Source of the DNA: UBA7359 sp964523895
GTDB lineage: Bacteria > Pseudomonadota > Gammaproteobacteria > Eutrophobiales > Eutrophobiaceae
Direction: 5' to 3'
Length of the DNA stretch: 64,000 bases
Assembly: GCA_964523895.1 (NCBI GenBank)
Contig: CAZGBJ010000009.1
Span: forward strand, 28,870-92,869
Below are positions 51,472 through 60,391 of the stretch, piece after piece (position 1 is the first letter of the stretch; every line of letters starts with the position of its first letter). A program made the translations under genes and the position numbers. Below the pieces are notes generated by a model. The model saw only the letters and a program-made list of their open reading frames with translations, searched no databases and had not been told where the DNA came from.

Positions 51472-53217
51472 GTGAAGAAGCAAATTAAAGAACTCATAGC
51501 TCAAGCTTTAAAGAATCTCGAGTCTGAAGAGATAATACCAACCATAGACCAAGCTAATATAATAATTGAAAATAGCCGCGACTCGGCACACGGTGATTTC
51601 GCTACAAATATTGCTATGGTCCTGGCAAAAGCAGCTAAAACCAATCCTCGTAGTCTAGCCGATAATATTATTAAACATTTACCCGAGTCGGAAATATTAG
51701 AGCGCACTGAAATTGCTGGCCCCGGTTTTATCAACTTTTTTATAAAACAAAATACGCATCAATCTGTTGTTGCCAATATTTTAGACAAAGGTGAGCGCTA
51801 TGGTGATTCCAATATTGGGAACAACATAGCAACCTTAATTGAATTCGTTTCAGCAAACCCAACCGGTCCTTTGCATATTGGACATGGGCGTGGCGCTGCA
51901 TATGGCGCCGTTGTTGCTAACCTGCTTAAGAAAGCCGGTTTTAATGTAAGTTGTGAGTACTATATTAATGATGCCGGTCGGCAAATGGATATTCTTGCTG
52001 TCAGTATCTGGCTACGTTATATGCAACATTGCAAAAAAGATATTCCTTTCCCGGACAATGGTTATAAAGGAAATTATATAAATGATATAGCGGCTGCATT
52101 ACATCTAGAACATACAGATAAATTTTTAAAGTCATCTGAAAAGTTATTACCTCTATTTGAAGAAGCAGATCCAGAATTAAGAATTGATAAGTTAATTAAA
52201 CATTGTATTGATGAACTTGGTGAAGATAATTATCAAATCGTATTTGATACGGGTTTGGAACACATTCTGGCAACAATTAAAAATGATTTGAATGAGTTTG
52301 GTGTTAAATTTGATAACTGGTTTTCAGAACGCTCATTAGTAAGCAACGGTACGGTTAATAAATGTATCGATAAGCTCATTGAAAATTCATGGGTTTATGA
52401 AAAAGATGGCGCACAATGGTTTCGCTCCAGCAAACTGGGTGATGAAAAAGATCGTGTACTGATTAGAGAGAATGGCCTAGCTACCTATTTTGCATCAGAC
52501 ATCGCTTATCATTTATCCAAAGTAGAGCGTGGTTTTGAGAAGATTATTGATATATGGGGTGCCGATCATCATGGCTATATTGCACGAGTAAGAGCATCCA
52601 TGCAGGCACTGGAACTTTCGCCGGAAAAACTGGAAATATTACTGGTTCAGTTTGCAACATTGTATCGGGGCAAGGAAAAATTACAGATGTCTACGCGTTC
52701 GGGAGAATTTATTACTCTTAAAGAACTTCAGGATGAAGTTGGAAAAGATGCGACACGCTTTTTTTACGTTATGAGAAAAAGTGAGCAACACCTGGACTTT
52801 GATATGGAATTGGCTAAATCACAATCAAACGATAACCCGGTTTACTACATTCAATATGCGCATGCGCGAATATGCAGCGTCTTCAGACAAATGCCAGAAA
52901 AAGGCTACAGTTACAATCAAACTGAGGCCTTATCCAGTTTATCAGTACTTACAGAAACACACGAAACCAAACTGCTCTCGACACTTGCCAGATACCCTGA
53001 GGTAATAGAAAATGCAGCTCAGGCCTATGAGCCTCATCAGCTAGTTTATTATCTTAGAGATCTGGCTAATGATTTTCATACTTATTATAACGCGAATCAG
53101 TTTTTAGTTGAAAATAATGTGATTAGAAATGCACGACTTGCCTTGTCAGTTGCAACTAAACAAGTTATTCAGAATGGCTTGTCACTACTAGGCGTGAGTT
53201 CTCCAGAGGTAATGTAG
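51472..53217 (+). CDS. argS: Arginyl-tRNA synthetase
   Basis: 581-residue class I aminoacyl-tRNA synthetase. N-terminal Add-1 domain, HIGH-type motif GPLHIGHGRGAAYG, the DIWGADHHGYIARV segment, KMSK counterpart MSTRSGEFI, and the C-terminal anticodon-binding helical domain ending in QNGLSLLGVSSPEVM. Starts with GTG at 51472. The TAG shares a base with the GTG of the next gene. Confidence 0.97.
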   Translation: MKKQIKELIAQALKNLESEEIIPTIDQANIIIENSRDSAHGDFATNIAMVLAKAAKTNPRSLADNIIKHLPESEILERTEIAGPGFINFFIKQNTHQSVVANILDKGERYGDSNIGNNIATLIEFVSANPTGPLHIGHGRGAAYGAVVANLLKKAGFNVSCEYYINDAGRQMDILAVSIWLRYMQHCKKDIPFPDNGYKGNYINDIAAALHLEHTDKFLKSSEKLLPLFEEADPELRIDKLIKHCIDELGEDNYQIVFDTGLEHILATIKNDLNEFGVKFDNWFSERSLVSNGTVNKCIDKLIENSWVYEKDGAQWFRSSKLGDEKDRVLIRENGLATYFASDIAYHLSKVERGFEKIIDIWGADHHGYIARVRASMQALELSPEKLEILLVQFATLYRGKEKLQMSTRSGEFITLKELQDEVGKDATRFFYVMRKSEQHLDFDMELAKSQSNDNPVYYIQYAHARICSVFRQMPEKGYSYNQTEALSSLSVLTETHETKLLSTLARYPEVIENAAQAYEPHQLVYYLRDLANDFHTYYNANQFLVENNVIRNARLALSVATKQVIQNGLSLLGVSSPEVM

Positions 53218-53801
53218 TGCCGAGAGATTATAAAAACATTAAAAAAACAAAAGCTGAGCCGCTAAAAAATCGATTCAGTAATACTCTTTCGTTTCTAACT
53301 GGATTAGCAATAGGATTATTTGCCGCAGTTATAGTCTACTTCTATGAACATAATGCCACCATTGTCAGCAATAATTCATTATTGGTAAGCGAGCCAACAA
53401 AGGAAGAAACAACTGACAATAATAATGAAAGTATTGCTCAATTACCTGAGCCACAATTTGATTTTTATAAAATATTACCTAGTAAAGAAGTTAGCATATC
53501 TGAATGGGAATCAGTTGAGGAAGAAGAGTTAAGCAACCAAGAGCAGCAGCAACCTGTTATGTTTGTGCTTCAAGTCGGTTCCTTCAAACAATATAATTCT
53601 GCCGATCAAATTAAAGCCAAACTTGCCTTGATGGGAGTAACCGCCGATATTCAACGTGTGGTCATTAACGGACAAGATGTACGACATCGTGTTCGCATAG
53701 GTCCATATAAAAACACCAAAAAGTTACAAAAAGATCGTGATCGTTTAATGGCCAACGATCTGGATTTCATGCTATTGAAGCTTAAGATGGAAGACATATA
53801 A
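53217..53801 (+). CDS. SPOR-domain membrane protein (FtsN-like)
   Basis: 194 residues: short basic cytoplasmic start, one membrane span (~29-46, TGLAIGLFAAVIVYFYEHN), a periplasmic linker rich in Glu and Gln, and a C-terminal SPOR domain (~118-190, VMFVLQVGSFKQYNSADQIK and VRHRVRIGPYKNTKKLQKDR). The layout and position after argS match FtsN-like proteins, which activate septal cell-wall synthesis, though the essential FtsN repeat segment is not obvious. GTG start overlaps the argS stop by one base. Confidence 0.85.
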   Translation: MPRDYKNIKKTKAEPLKNRFSNTLSFLTGLAIGLFAAVIVYFYEHNATIVSNNSLLVSEPTKEETTDNNNESIAQLPEPQFDFYKILPSKEVSISEWESVEEEELSNQEQQQPVMFVLQVGSFKQYNSADQIKAKLALMGVTADIQRVVINGQDVRHRVRIGPYKNTKKLQKDRDRLMANDLDFMLLKLKMEDI

Positions 53802-53814
53802 TTCGGTAACGGCG

Positions 53815-55107
53815 ATGTCAAGCAATCCTAAAAAAGTTGGCAAGTATCAAATTATAGAAGAAGTGGGTCGCGGTAGTATGGGGTCAGTCTATTCAGCACA
53901 CGACCCTTTCGCTGATAAAAAAGTGGCTATTAAACTTGCTCATGCCCAACATGTAAATGAAGAGGAAACAGGCGAACGTTTTAAAAAACTTTTCTTCAAC
54001 GAAGCGCAAGCAGCAGGCGTTTTAAACCATCCCAGCATATTAAATATATTCGATGCCGATATTGATGGAGAAGACTGTTACCTCGTTATGGAGTATATAC
54101 ATAACGCCGAAACACTTGATCGCTTTTGCAAACCTGACTCACTTCTCTCTATCCGTGACGTAGTTGGAATCATCTACAAAATCGCTAAAGCGCTCGATTA
54201 TGCCCATCGCCAGGGCATAATTCATCGTGATATCAAACCTAACAATATTCTACAAACAGAAACTCAAGATATCAAAATTGCGGACTTCAGTATCGCGATG
54301 ATTATTCGTGAAGACTTTTTGGAAACTCAGTTCCATGGTTTTTTAGGTTCGCCACTCTATATGTCACCGGAGCAAATTAATGAATGGCAAATATCGACTA
54401 ATACCGATATTTTTTCGCTAGGCATCATTATGTACGAGATGTTAACGGGTCATCATCCTTTTAAAGCGGATAATCTTAGCGCGATTAGTAAAAAAATAAC
54501 TTCTGAAAAACCCGCTTCGTTAAGTGAATTTCGCAATGATGTGCCAGAAGGGCTGGAATATGCATTAAAGCGTATGCTGAAAAAGAGCCCGGATAAACGC
54601 TATAACATGGGACTGGATCTTGCTGCAGATTTAGCATTGATATTTGAAGATCTTGATAGTGTGGAAAATCAGGATTCCTTGCGAGATAAGTTCGACACTG
54701 TGCAAAAGCTGGGTTTCTTTCAAGGCTTCACCGATTCAGACATATGGGAATTGATTCGTGCATGTGACTGGCATAAATACCCTAGCAATACTCATATCAT
54801 TAAAGAAGGTGAAGAAGATCACTCCTTTTATATTGTGTTATCAGGCCTGGTAACTGTTGAGAAAAATGGACAACAACTTGATTCTTTACAGGAGGGAGAT
54901 TGTTTTGGAGAAATGGGTTATTTAGCCAATGCTAAACGCTCCGCATCAGTTATTGCAAAGACTGATGTCTCGTTAATACAAGTTAATTCGTCAACATTGG
55001 ATCGTGCAGCTGAAGAGACCCAACTTCGGTTCTTGAAAGTATTTGTAAAAACCCTCATAGGTCGTCTTGCCGAAACAACCGCTATTCTCACTCAAAACGC
55101 TCGGTAA
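53815..55107 (+). CDS. Ser/Thr protein kinase with C-terminal cNMP-binding domain
   Basis: 430 residues. Hanks-type kinase at ~11-275: glycine loop GRGSMGSVY, ATP-binding Lys40 in VAIKLA, catalytic HRDIKPNN (Asp139, Asn144), then DFS (157-159) instead of the usual DFG, and SPEQ. After a linker, residues ~295-415 are a cyclic-nucleotide-binding domain with FGEMGYLANAKRSASV, which keeps the phosphate-cassette Arg. There is no membrane span, so it is a soluble kinase that may be gated by a nucleotide (inference). Thirteen bases after the SPOR gene. Confidence 0.88.
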   Translation: MSSNPKKVGKYQIIEEVGRGSMGSVYSAHDPFADKKVAIKLAHAQHVNEEETGERFKKLFFNEAQAAGVLNHPSILNIFDADIDGEDCYLVMEYIHNAETLDRFCKPDSLLSIRDVVGIIYKIAKALDYAHRQGIIHRDIKPNNILQTETQDIKIADFSIAMIIREDFLETQFHGFLGSPLYMSPEQINEWQISTNTDIFSLGIIMYEMLTGHHPFKADNLSAISKKITSEKPASLSEFRNDVPEGLEYALKRMLKKSPDKRYNMGLDLAADLALIFEDLDSVENQDSLRDKFDTVQKLGFFQGFTDSDIWELIRACDWHKYPSNTHIIKEGEEDHSFYIVLSGLVTVEKNGQQLDSLQEGDCFGEMGYLANAKRSASVIAKTDVSLIQVNSSTLDRAAEETQLRFLKVFVKTLIGRLAETTAILTQNAR

Positions 55108-55143
55108 AATTATACTGTTCTAGAGCGGGTGATGGGAATGACT

Positions 55144-55304
55144 GCCATGGATGGCGGAAATACTGGCACCAACAGTAGGCGCTTTAGGCGATGCACGACT
55201 AAATGGATTTAGGAGATAGAGTGAAGCAGGAAGCCAGAGCCGAGGACGATTACAAGGATGTAATCGGTAGAGTCGCGTCAGGAACAAAGACCGAGCAATT
55301 GCCA
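55144..55304. repeat. TCCN-hairpin repeat, copy D, triple unit (inverted orientation)
   Basis: Three hairpins about 50 bases apart: GCCATGGATGGC (55144-55155), CTAAATGGATTTAG (55199-55212), and GATTACAAGGATGTAATC (55248-55265). Read on the minus strand the loops are TCCA, TCCA and TCCT. It ends in the T-loop of a truncated tRNA-Gly at 55305. Flanks match copies at 17238 and 23876. Confidence 0.72.
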
Positions 55305-55362
55305 GTGCGAACCCACATTCTCAGCTTGGGAAGCTAATGTTCTACCATTGAACTACACCCGC
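55305..55362 (-). pseudogene. 3'-truncated tRNA-Gly (CCC)
   Basis: Read on the minus strand: acceptor 5' strand GCGGGTG (55362-55356), D-arm with AATGGTAGA, anticodon stem TTAGC/GCTGA around TTCCCAA (anticodon CCC), and the T-stem 5' strand GTGGG followed by TTCG. After the T-loop the sequence becomes repeat DNA (CACTGGCAATTG), so the 3' T-strand, the acceptor 3' strand and the CCA end are missing. The fold cannot close, so it is probably non-functional. Confidence 0.75.
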
Positions 55363-55689
55363 AAACAATCCAGTATTTCTGAGCAATACTTAAATACTTA
55401 AAATGGCTATCAAACGACTATAAAACGCTACTACTATTTAACTCGAAATCAAGACTCATGCTTAATTTATGTCATCTTGCTTAATTACGAATTAAAGTGG
55501 GTGGCTCATGTTGTATTTTAGTGTACTATTTACACTTAGAATGTAGTCTAAGCTAATGATTATGCAGAGAATAAAACTATCTGCTAAAATTGGAAATTAG
55601 CTGAAGAGGATAATAATAATCAATAAGTTAGTTTGACTTGGTAAGTTTGCTTCTAGAATAATAAAGGGAATCTAGGCTAAATTTCAAAT
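55363..55689. other. Gene-free stretch upstream of the response regulator
   Basis: 327 A+T-rich bases without a credible reading frame or RNA. Near the right end TTGACT (55633-55638) with TAGAAT (55654-55659) or AATAAT (55657-55662) makes a weak candidate promoter for the regulator gene at 55690. I see nothing else in it. Confidence 0.4.
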
Positions 55690-56079
55690 ATGAGTGATTC
55701 TAAACAAATAGTAGTTGTGGTAGATGATAATGCGACTGTCCGCAAATTATTTGAGCGCAGTACAGAAAATCTAGCACTTGATTTAATCACCTATGACTCT
55801 GCTAAGGCCTCGATGGAGTACCTTAACGAAAATAAGCCCGATTTGTTGTTTCTCGATATTATTATGCCTGAAAAAGACGGTCTAACCTTCTTACAGGAAT
55901 TAAGAAAACTGCCCCTTCACAAAGATACTTCTGTGATTATGATTACCTCAAAAGACTATGCGCAGGATAGAACCGTTGCAAATGAGCTCGGAGCCCTGGA
56001 ATTTATTACCAAACCGATGCCAATGAGTGCAATAACAGATATAATCCTCAAATATATTAACCAAGATAACCCTTACTAA
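55690..56079 (+). CDS. Stand-alone receiver-domain response regulator
   Basis: 129 residues, a single CheY-like receiver domain and nothing else. Acidic pocket D12-D13 (VVVDDNATV), phosphorylated Asp56 (LLFLDIIMPEKDG), a Thr/Ser near MITSK, and Lys108 in FITKPMP. No output domain, so it acts by protein contact. No histidine kinase is in the window. It precedes the MBL-fold gene by 16 bases and could form a pair with it. Confidence 0.92.
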   Translation: MSDSKQIVVVVDDNATVRKLFERSTENLALDLITYDSAKASMEYLNENKPDLLFLDIIMPEKDGLTFLQELRKLPLHKDTSVIMITSKDYAQDRTVANELGALEFITKPMPMSAITDIILKYINQDNPY

Positions 56080-56095
56080 ATAGTTAAAACAGCGC

Positions 56096-57007
56096 ATGGC
56101 AAAATCCTATCTCCGCTTCTGGGGTGTACGGGGGTCGTATGCTTCACCCTTCCCAACCCATTTACAGGTTGGCGGAAACACATCGTGTGTTGAGATAAAT
56201 GTGGATGACCATATCGTCATCTGTGATGCTGGTACCGGCATAATTCCTCTCGGCAATAAACTTGCTGCTCAAACTAGTAATAAAGACGTGTTAATTATAT
56301 TAACTCATTACCACTGGGATCATATATGTGGCCTGCCATTTTTTGTGCCCGCATTTATTTCTGACTGGAACATAAATTTCTTTGGCCCCGGAGAGTCAAT
56401 TCAGGAAATAAAACAAAATCTGGACTCTCAGATGCAAGCGCCTTATTTCCCGGTAGGTACAGAAACCTGGATGGCCAATATTAATTATATTGAACCTAGA
56501 GATACCGAGATTACCCGTGGCCCGATTGGTATTACCTATTACGGTGTCCACCACCCTGGTATTACTTACGGCTACAAAATAAAAATTCTCGATAAAACTA
56601 TCATCTATGTTTCTGATAACGAATGTCAGTTTCTTGATAAATCAATTAAGCAACAGATGACTGAGTTTAGTGAAGAAGAACAGGAAATGTTTGAAGCCAT
56701 GAACCGCGAAGAATATGAATACGAATTACAAACGATACGTGGAGCCGACATTCTCATTCATGATGCTCAATATACTCCTGAAGATTACGAAACCAAACGT
56801 GGCTGGGGTCACTCGTGTTATGTTGACGTCGTAAATTACGCAATTGATGCAGAAGTTAAAGAATTGTATCTGTATCATCATGACCCCTATAACGACGATG
56901 ATGCTATTGATGAAATTTATAAAAAATCTCAGGAAATAATTCAAAAACGAGATGCCTCACTAAAATGCTATATCGCTAGAGAAGGCATGGAAATTGAACT
57001 CGATTAA
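56096..57007 (+). CDS. Metallo-beta-lactamase-fold hydrolase
   Basis: 303 residues with the metal motif THYHWDHICGLPFF (His71, His73, Asp75, His76) and ICDAGTGIIPLG. Later metal-ligand candidates are in YGVHHPGITYGY, IIYVSDNEC and YHHDPYND. The opening RFWGVRGSYASPFPTHLQVG resembles the phosphodiesterase-like MBL group that includes cyclic nucleotide phosphodiesterase homologues. It follows the receiver protein by 16 bases. A link to nucleotide signalling with the kinase-cNMP gene nearby is inference. Confidence 0.85.
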   Translation: MAKSYLRFWGVRGSYASPFPTHLQVGGNTSCVEINVDDHIVICDAGTGIIPLGNKLAAQTSNKDVLIILTHYHWDHICGLPFFVPAFISDWNINFFGPGESIQEIKQNLDSQMQAPYFPVGTETWMANINYIEPRDTEITRGPIGITYYGVHHPGITYGYKIKILDKTIIYVSDNECQFLDKSIKQQMTEFSEEEQEMFEAMNREEYEYELQTIRGADILIHDAQYTPEDYETKRGWGHSCYVDVVNYAIDAEVKELYLYHHDPYNDDDAIDEIYKKSQEIIQKRDASLKCYIAREGMEIELD

Positions 57008-57052
57008 CAAGTATTATTGCGTATTCCTGCCCACTCCCCTATTTAATAGCTA

Positions 57053-57250
57053 ATGGAAGTTTTGCTGAACGGTGATCCACATTCGATAGATCAAAGTTGT
57101 ACTATCCAAAATCTGATCAGGGATCTGAATCTAGACGGCAAATTCGCTATAGAAATTAATCAAAATATTATCCCTCGTAGTAAATACCTCGACATTAAAC
57201 TGCATGCGGGAGATAAAATAGAAATCGTTCAAGCTATTGGCGGTGGATAA
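57053..57250 (+). CDS. thiS: Sulfur carrier protein ThiS
   Basis: 65-residue ubiquitin-like carrier whose C-terminal GG is thiocarboxylated to deliver sulfur to the thiazole ring of thiamine. Ends QAIGGG. The order thiS-thiG-trmB is common in Pseudomonas-type gammaproteobacteria. No thiamine (TPP) riboswitch is seen in the 45 bases before it. Confidence 0.93.
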   Translation: MEVLLNGDPHSIDQSCTIQNLIRDLNLDGKFAIEINQNIIPRSKYLDIKLHAGDKIEIVQAIGGG

Positions 57251-57278
57251 GTAAATTCTATTTGCTCTCAAATAAAAT

Positions 57279-58070
57279 ATGTCTATTCCAAATACAGATG
57301 ACCTGTCTATAGCCGGTATTAATTATTCTTCACGACTATTAGTCGGGACAGGTAAATATAAAGATCTGCAAGAAACAAAAAAGGCCATTGAGTCCAGCGG
57401 TGCTGAAATCGTAACAGTAGCAATTCGTCGAACTAACATTGGACAGAATAAGGATGAGCCAAATCTTCTCGAAATAATTTCTCCGGATAAATTTACTATC
57501 TTACCTAATACAGCAGGTTGCTATGATGTGGAATCTGCTGTCAGAACATGTCAACTAGCCAGAGAATTATTAGATGGACATGATCTGGTTAAACTTGAAG
57601 TACTCGGCGATAAAAAAACACTTTTTCCTGATATGCCGCAAACACTTGAAGCGGCGCAACAGCTTGTCGACGACAACTTTAAGGTCATGGTCTATACGAC
57701 AGATGACCCCATCATGGCAAAACGCTTTGAAGAGATAGGTTGTGTTGCCGTTATGCCACTTGCTGCGCCAATTGGTTCTGGTCTAGGCATTCGAAACCCT
57801 TATAACATTCGCACTATTGTTGAGAACGCATCAGTTCCGATCCTGGTTGATGCTGGTGTAGGCACTGCATCGGATGCTGCCATTGCAATGGAGCTTGGCT
57901 GTGACGGTGTTTTAATGAATACGGCCATTGCCGAAGCTGAGAAGCCTATCTTGATGGCAAGTGCTATGAAAAAAGCAATAGAAGCAGGCCGGGAAGCCTA
58001 TCTAGCTGGCAGAATGCCAAGGCGTGCTTATGCCAGTGCCTCATCACCCATAGACGGACATTTCTTTTAA
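57279..58070 (+). CDS. thiG: Thiazole synthase ThiG
   Basis: 263-residue TIM-barrel enzyme that forms the thiazole phosphate from 1-deoxyxylulose 5-phosphate, dehydroglycine and ThiS thiocarboxylate. Schiff-base Lys105 is in LVKLEVLGD; other family segments are VTVAIRRTNI, PNTAGCYDVESAV, VMPLAAPIGSGLGIRNPYNI and LVDAGVGTASDAAIAMELGC. Normal length; 28 bases after thiS. Confidence 0.97.
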   Translation: MSIPNTDDLSIAGINYSSRLLVGTGKYKDLQETKKAIESSGAEIVTVAIRRTNIGQNKDEPNLLEIISPDKFTILPNTAGCYDVESAVRTCQLARELLDGHDLVKLEVLGDKKTLFPDMPQTLEAAQQLVDDNFKVMVYTTDDPIMAKRFEEIGCVAVMPLAAPIGSGLGIRNPYNIRTIVENASVPILVDAGVGTASDAAIAMELGCDGVLMNTAIAEAEKPILMASAMKKAIEAGREAYLAGRMPRRAYASASSPIDGHFF

Positions 58071-58114
58071 TTTTTTTTAAAGGCACTATTTTAAAAACTA
58101 GTTTCTAAATTATC

Positions 58115-58810
58115 TTGAAAGAAAACCAAGCCAGACACAGTGCCATACGGAGTTATGTGATACGTGATAGCCGCTTAACAAAAGCGCAACAACACGCACT
58201 AGATAACTACTGGAAGGATTATGGTGTTGAATTTAATTCTCGTTTACTTGATTTTGAAACACTATTTAAACGACGTGCACCGATCATTATGGATATTGGC
58301 GTCGGCACAGGTGATACAACCATTAACCATGCACAATCACACTCAGAGAATAACTACCTTGCAATTGACGTTCATCGACCTGGGATAGGACAACTACTCA
58401 ATAGAATAGAATTGAACCAATTAACTAATATCAAAGTTATTAATCACGATGTGGTTAATATTTTACAAGAACAAATTCCAGATCATTGCCTAAGTCAAAT
58501 ATTTATTTTCTTTCCCGATCCCTGGCCAAAGAAAAGGCACCATAAGCGTCGGTTAATCAACAATGAACTACTCAAGCTTATTAAGAAAAAAATCACAAGG
58601 AATGGGCGTTTACATATTGCAACAGACTGGGAAAATTATGCAGAACACATACAGCAATTGTGTAATGCTGATTCAGAACTACTAAATCTGACAGGCAACA
58701 ATCAATCAGCACCACGACCAGATTGGCGTACTAAAACACGTTATGAATCTCGCGGCTTAAGACTTGAGCATAACGTTTGGGATTTTTGTTATGCCCTAGG
58801 GAACCCCTGA
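58115..58810 (+). CDS. trmB: tRNA (guanine-N7)-methyltransferase
   Basis: 231-residue SAM-dependent enzyme that makes m7G46 in tRNA. SAM motif MDIGVGTGDTT, the conserved IFIFFPDPWPKKRHHKRRL, and TKTRYESRGLRLEHNVWD near the C-terminus. Starts with TTG at 58115. Follows thiG by 44 bases. It converges with the HAD hydrolase gene. Confidence 0.95.
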   Translation: MKENQARHSAIRSYVIRDSRLTKAQQHALDNYWKDYGVEFNSRLLDFETLFKRRAPIIMDIGVGTGDTTINHAQSHSENNYLAIDVHRPGIGQLLNRIELNQLTNIKVINHDVVNILQEQIPDHCLSQIFIFFPDPWPKKRHHKRRLINNELLKLIKKKITRNGRLHIATDWENYAEHIQQLCNADSELLNLTGNNQSAPRPDWRTKTRYESRGLRLEHNVWDFCYALGNP

Positions 58811-58829
58811 TTAAGTCAGGATAATTCCA

Positions 58830-59492
58830 TTACAAATTAATATCCTGGAACGAATCTATCGCGTTGAATTCCCCAGGATCTTGTTTCTCATTTTGACTAT
58901 CCGGCTTTGAAATAGTGAGCAGATGTTTAATTCCAAATTTTCTGGCAGCTCTTAATACCGTTAAATTATCATCAATCAATATCGTCTCATTTAATTCGAA
59001 AGGATTTTCTAACTGTAATTTTTTCCAGAAAGCTTGCTCTTCTTTTGCATGCCCTATTGTATGTGAGCTAATAATTCGATCAAAAAAAACATCTATTCCT
59101 GTTTTATCTACTTTCATCTTTATCAAATCTTCATGTGCATTAGTCACCATGATTATAGAATAGGTAGCTTGAGCATTTAATTTTTCCAGAAATATTTTTG
59201 CCTGAGGCCGAAATTTTATTAAGTGCTCTACATCAGCTTTCAATTCAAGCACATCAAACTTGAGTCTTTCAGTCCAAAAATCCAGGCAATACCATGAAAG
59301 TGTTCCCGCTTCTTTTGAATACCAGTCTTTTAACTGTACTTTGGCAGTTTCGGCATCCATATTATTCATCTTGCCCCAGTGCTCAGGTAAGTATTCTTGC
59401 CAAAAATAATTGTCGAAATGTAAATCAAGAAGCGTTCCATCCATATCTAACAATACCGTTTTAATGGACTTCCAATTAATGTTGTCTTTCAT
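58830..59492 (-). CDS. yrfG: HAD-family phosphatase, YrfG-like nucleotidase
   Basis: 220 residues from ATG 59492 (MKDNINWKSIKTVLLDMDG). HAD motif I is LDMDGTLLDLHFDNYFW, motif II is VTNAHEDLIKMK, and motif IV is LIDDNLTVLRAARKFG. The sequence FDNYFWQEYLPEHWG is close to E. coli YrfG, a GMP/IMP nucleotidase; the same activity is inferred. I reject the longer 238-residue reading because its N-terminus is hydrophobic and not conserved. It is divergent from cysQ by about 60 bases. Confidence 0.88.
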   Translation of the reverse strand: MKDNINWKSIKTVLLDMDGTLLDLHFDNYFWQEYLPEHWGKMNNMDAETAKVQLKDWYSKEAGTLSWYCLDFWTERLKFDVLELKADVEHLIKFRPQAKIFLEKLNAQATYSIIMVTNAHEDLIKMKVDKTGIDVFFDRIISSHTIGHAKEEQAFWKKLQLENPFELNETILIDDNLTVLRAARKFGIKHLLTISKPDSQNEKQDPGEFNAIDSFQDINL

Positions 59493-59551
59493 GTTAATTA
59501 AAGATAGGTAGAATAGATGATTGAAGATGCAAGGATAACAAAGCAAATCAA

Positions 59552-60364
59552 ATGAATGAAATTAAACATCAAGACCTGGCCAATCTCGTAGATGATATTA
59601 AGCAAATTTGCTGTGTTGCCGGAGAAAAGATACTCGAGATCTATGAAACCGATTTTTCTGTCGAAAAAAAGCAGGATAATTCTCCTCTGACAGCAGCAGA
59701 TATGGCGGCACATAACACAATTTGTGATGCGTTAACTAAATTAACTCCTTCAACACCCATATTGTCAGAAGAATCATCTCGTATCAGTTTTAGTGAGCGA
59801 CAAAATTGGAATCAATACTGGTTGGTCGATCCACTTGATGGAACAAGAGAGTTTGTTAAACGAAATGGCGAATTTTCAGTTAATATAGCTTTAATTGAAA
59901 AACATCGATCGATTTTGGGCGTCATCCATATTCCCGTAACAGGAATAAGCTATAGCGCTTCTATTAATAATGGTGCATACAAACATGAACAAAACAAAAG
60001 TGCGACACGGATTTTCGCTAGAAAAACAAATATTGATAATATTACTATCGCAGGCAGCCGCTCTCACGGGAATAAACAACAACAAGCTTTTATTGCACAT
60101 TTAAATGAACCGGAAATTCTCGCCGTTGGTAGTTCACTAAAATTTTGTTTAGTCGCCGAAGGCACCGCAGATATCTACCCACGCTTTGGCCCAACTTCTG
60201 AATGGGATTCGGCTGCAGCACAATGCATTGTTGAAGAGTCTGGAGCAATTGTTGTCGACACAAATTTCAACACACTTAAGTACAACACTAAAGAGTCGCT
60301 ACTAAACCCCTCATTTCTGGTCATTGCTGACAATGATTTTGATTGGAAACAGTATTTAACTTAA
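59552..60364 (+). CDS. cysQ: 3'(2'),5'-bisphosphate nucleotidase CysQ
   Basis: 270-residue magnesium-dependent phosphatase that clears PAP/PAPS during sulfate assimilation. Metal-site motif WLVDPLDGTREFVKRNGEFS with Asp93 and Asp96, plus ILSEES (Glu73-Glu74) and the second motif TSEWDSAAAQCIVEESG. Its pairing with yrfG is conserved among gammaproteobacteria. It converges with the ybaN gene. Confidence 0.95.
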   Translation: MNEIKHQDLANLVDDIKQICCVAGEKILEIYETDFSVEKKQDNSPLTAADMAAHNTICDALTKLTPSTPILSEESSRISFSERQNWNQYWLVDPLDGTREFVKRNGEFSVNIALIEKHRSILGVIHIPVTGISYSASINNGAYKHEQNKSATRIFARKTNIDNITIAGSRSHGNKQQQAFIAHLNEPEILAVGSSLKFCLVAEGTADIYPRFGPTSEWDSAAAQCIVEESGAIVVDTNFNTLKYNTKESLLNPSFLVIADNDFDWKQYLT

Positions 60365-60391
60365 TAACCTTGACTTAACTTAAGTGTCTGT

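Noticed and set aside
57008..57052. Possible TPP riboswitch in front of thiS
   Set aside because: The gap is only 45 bases and holds no THI-box-like sequence.
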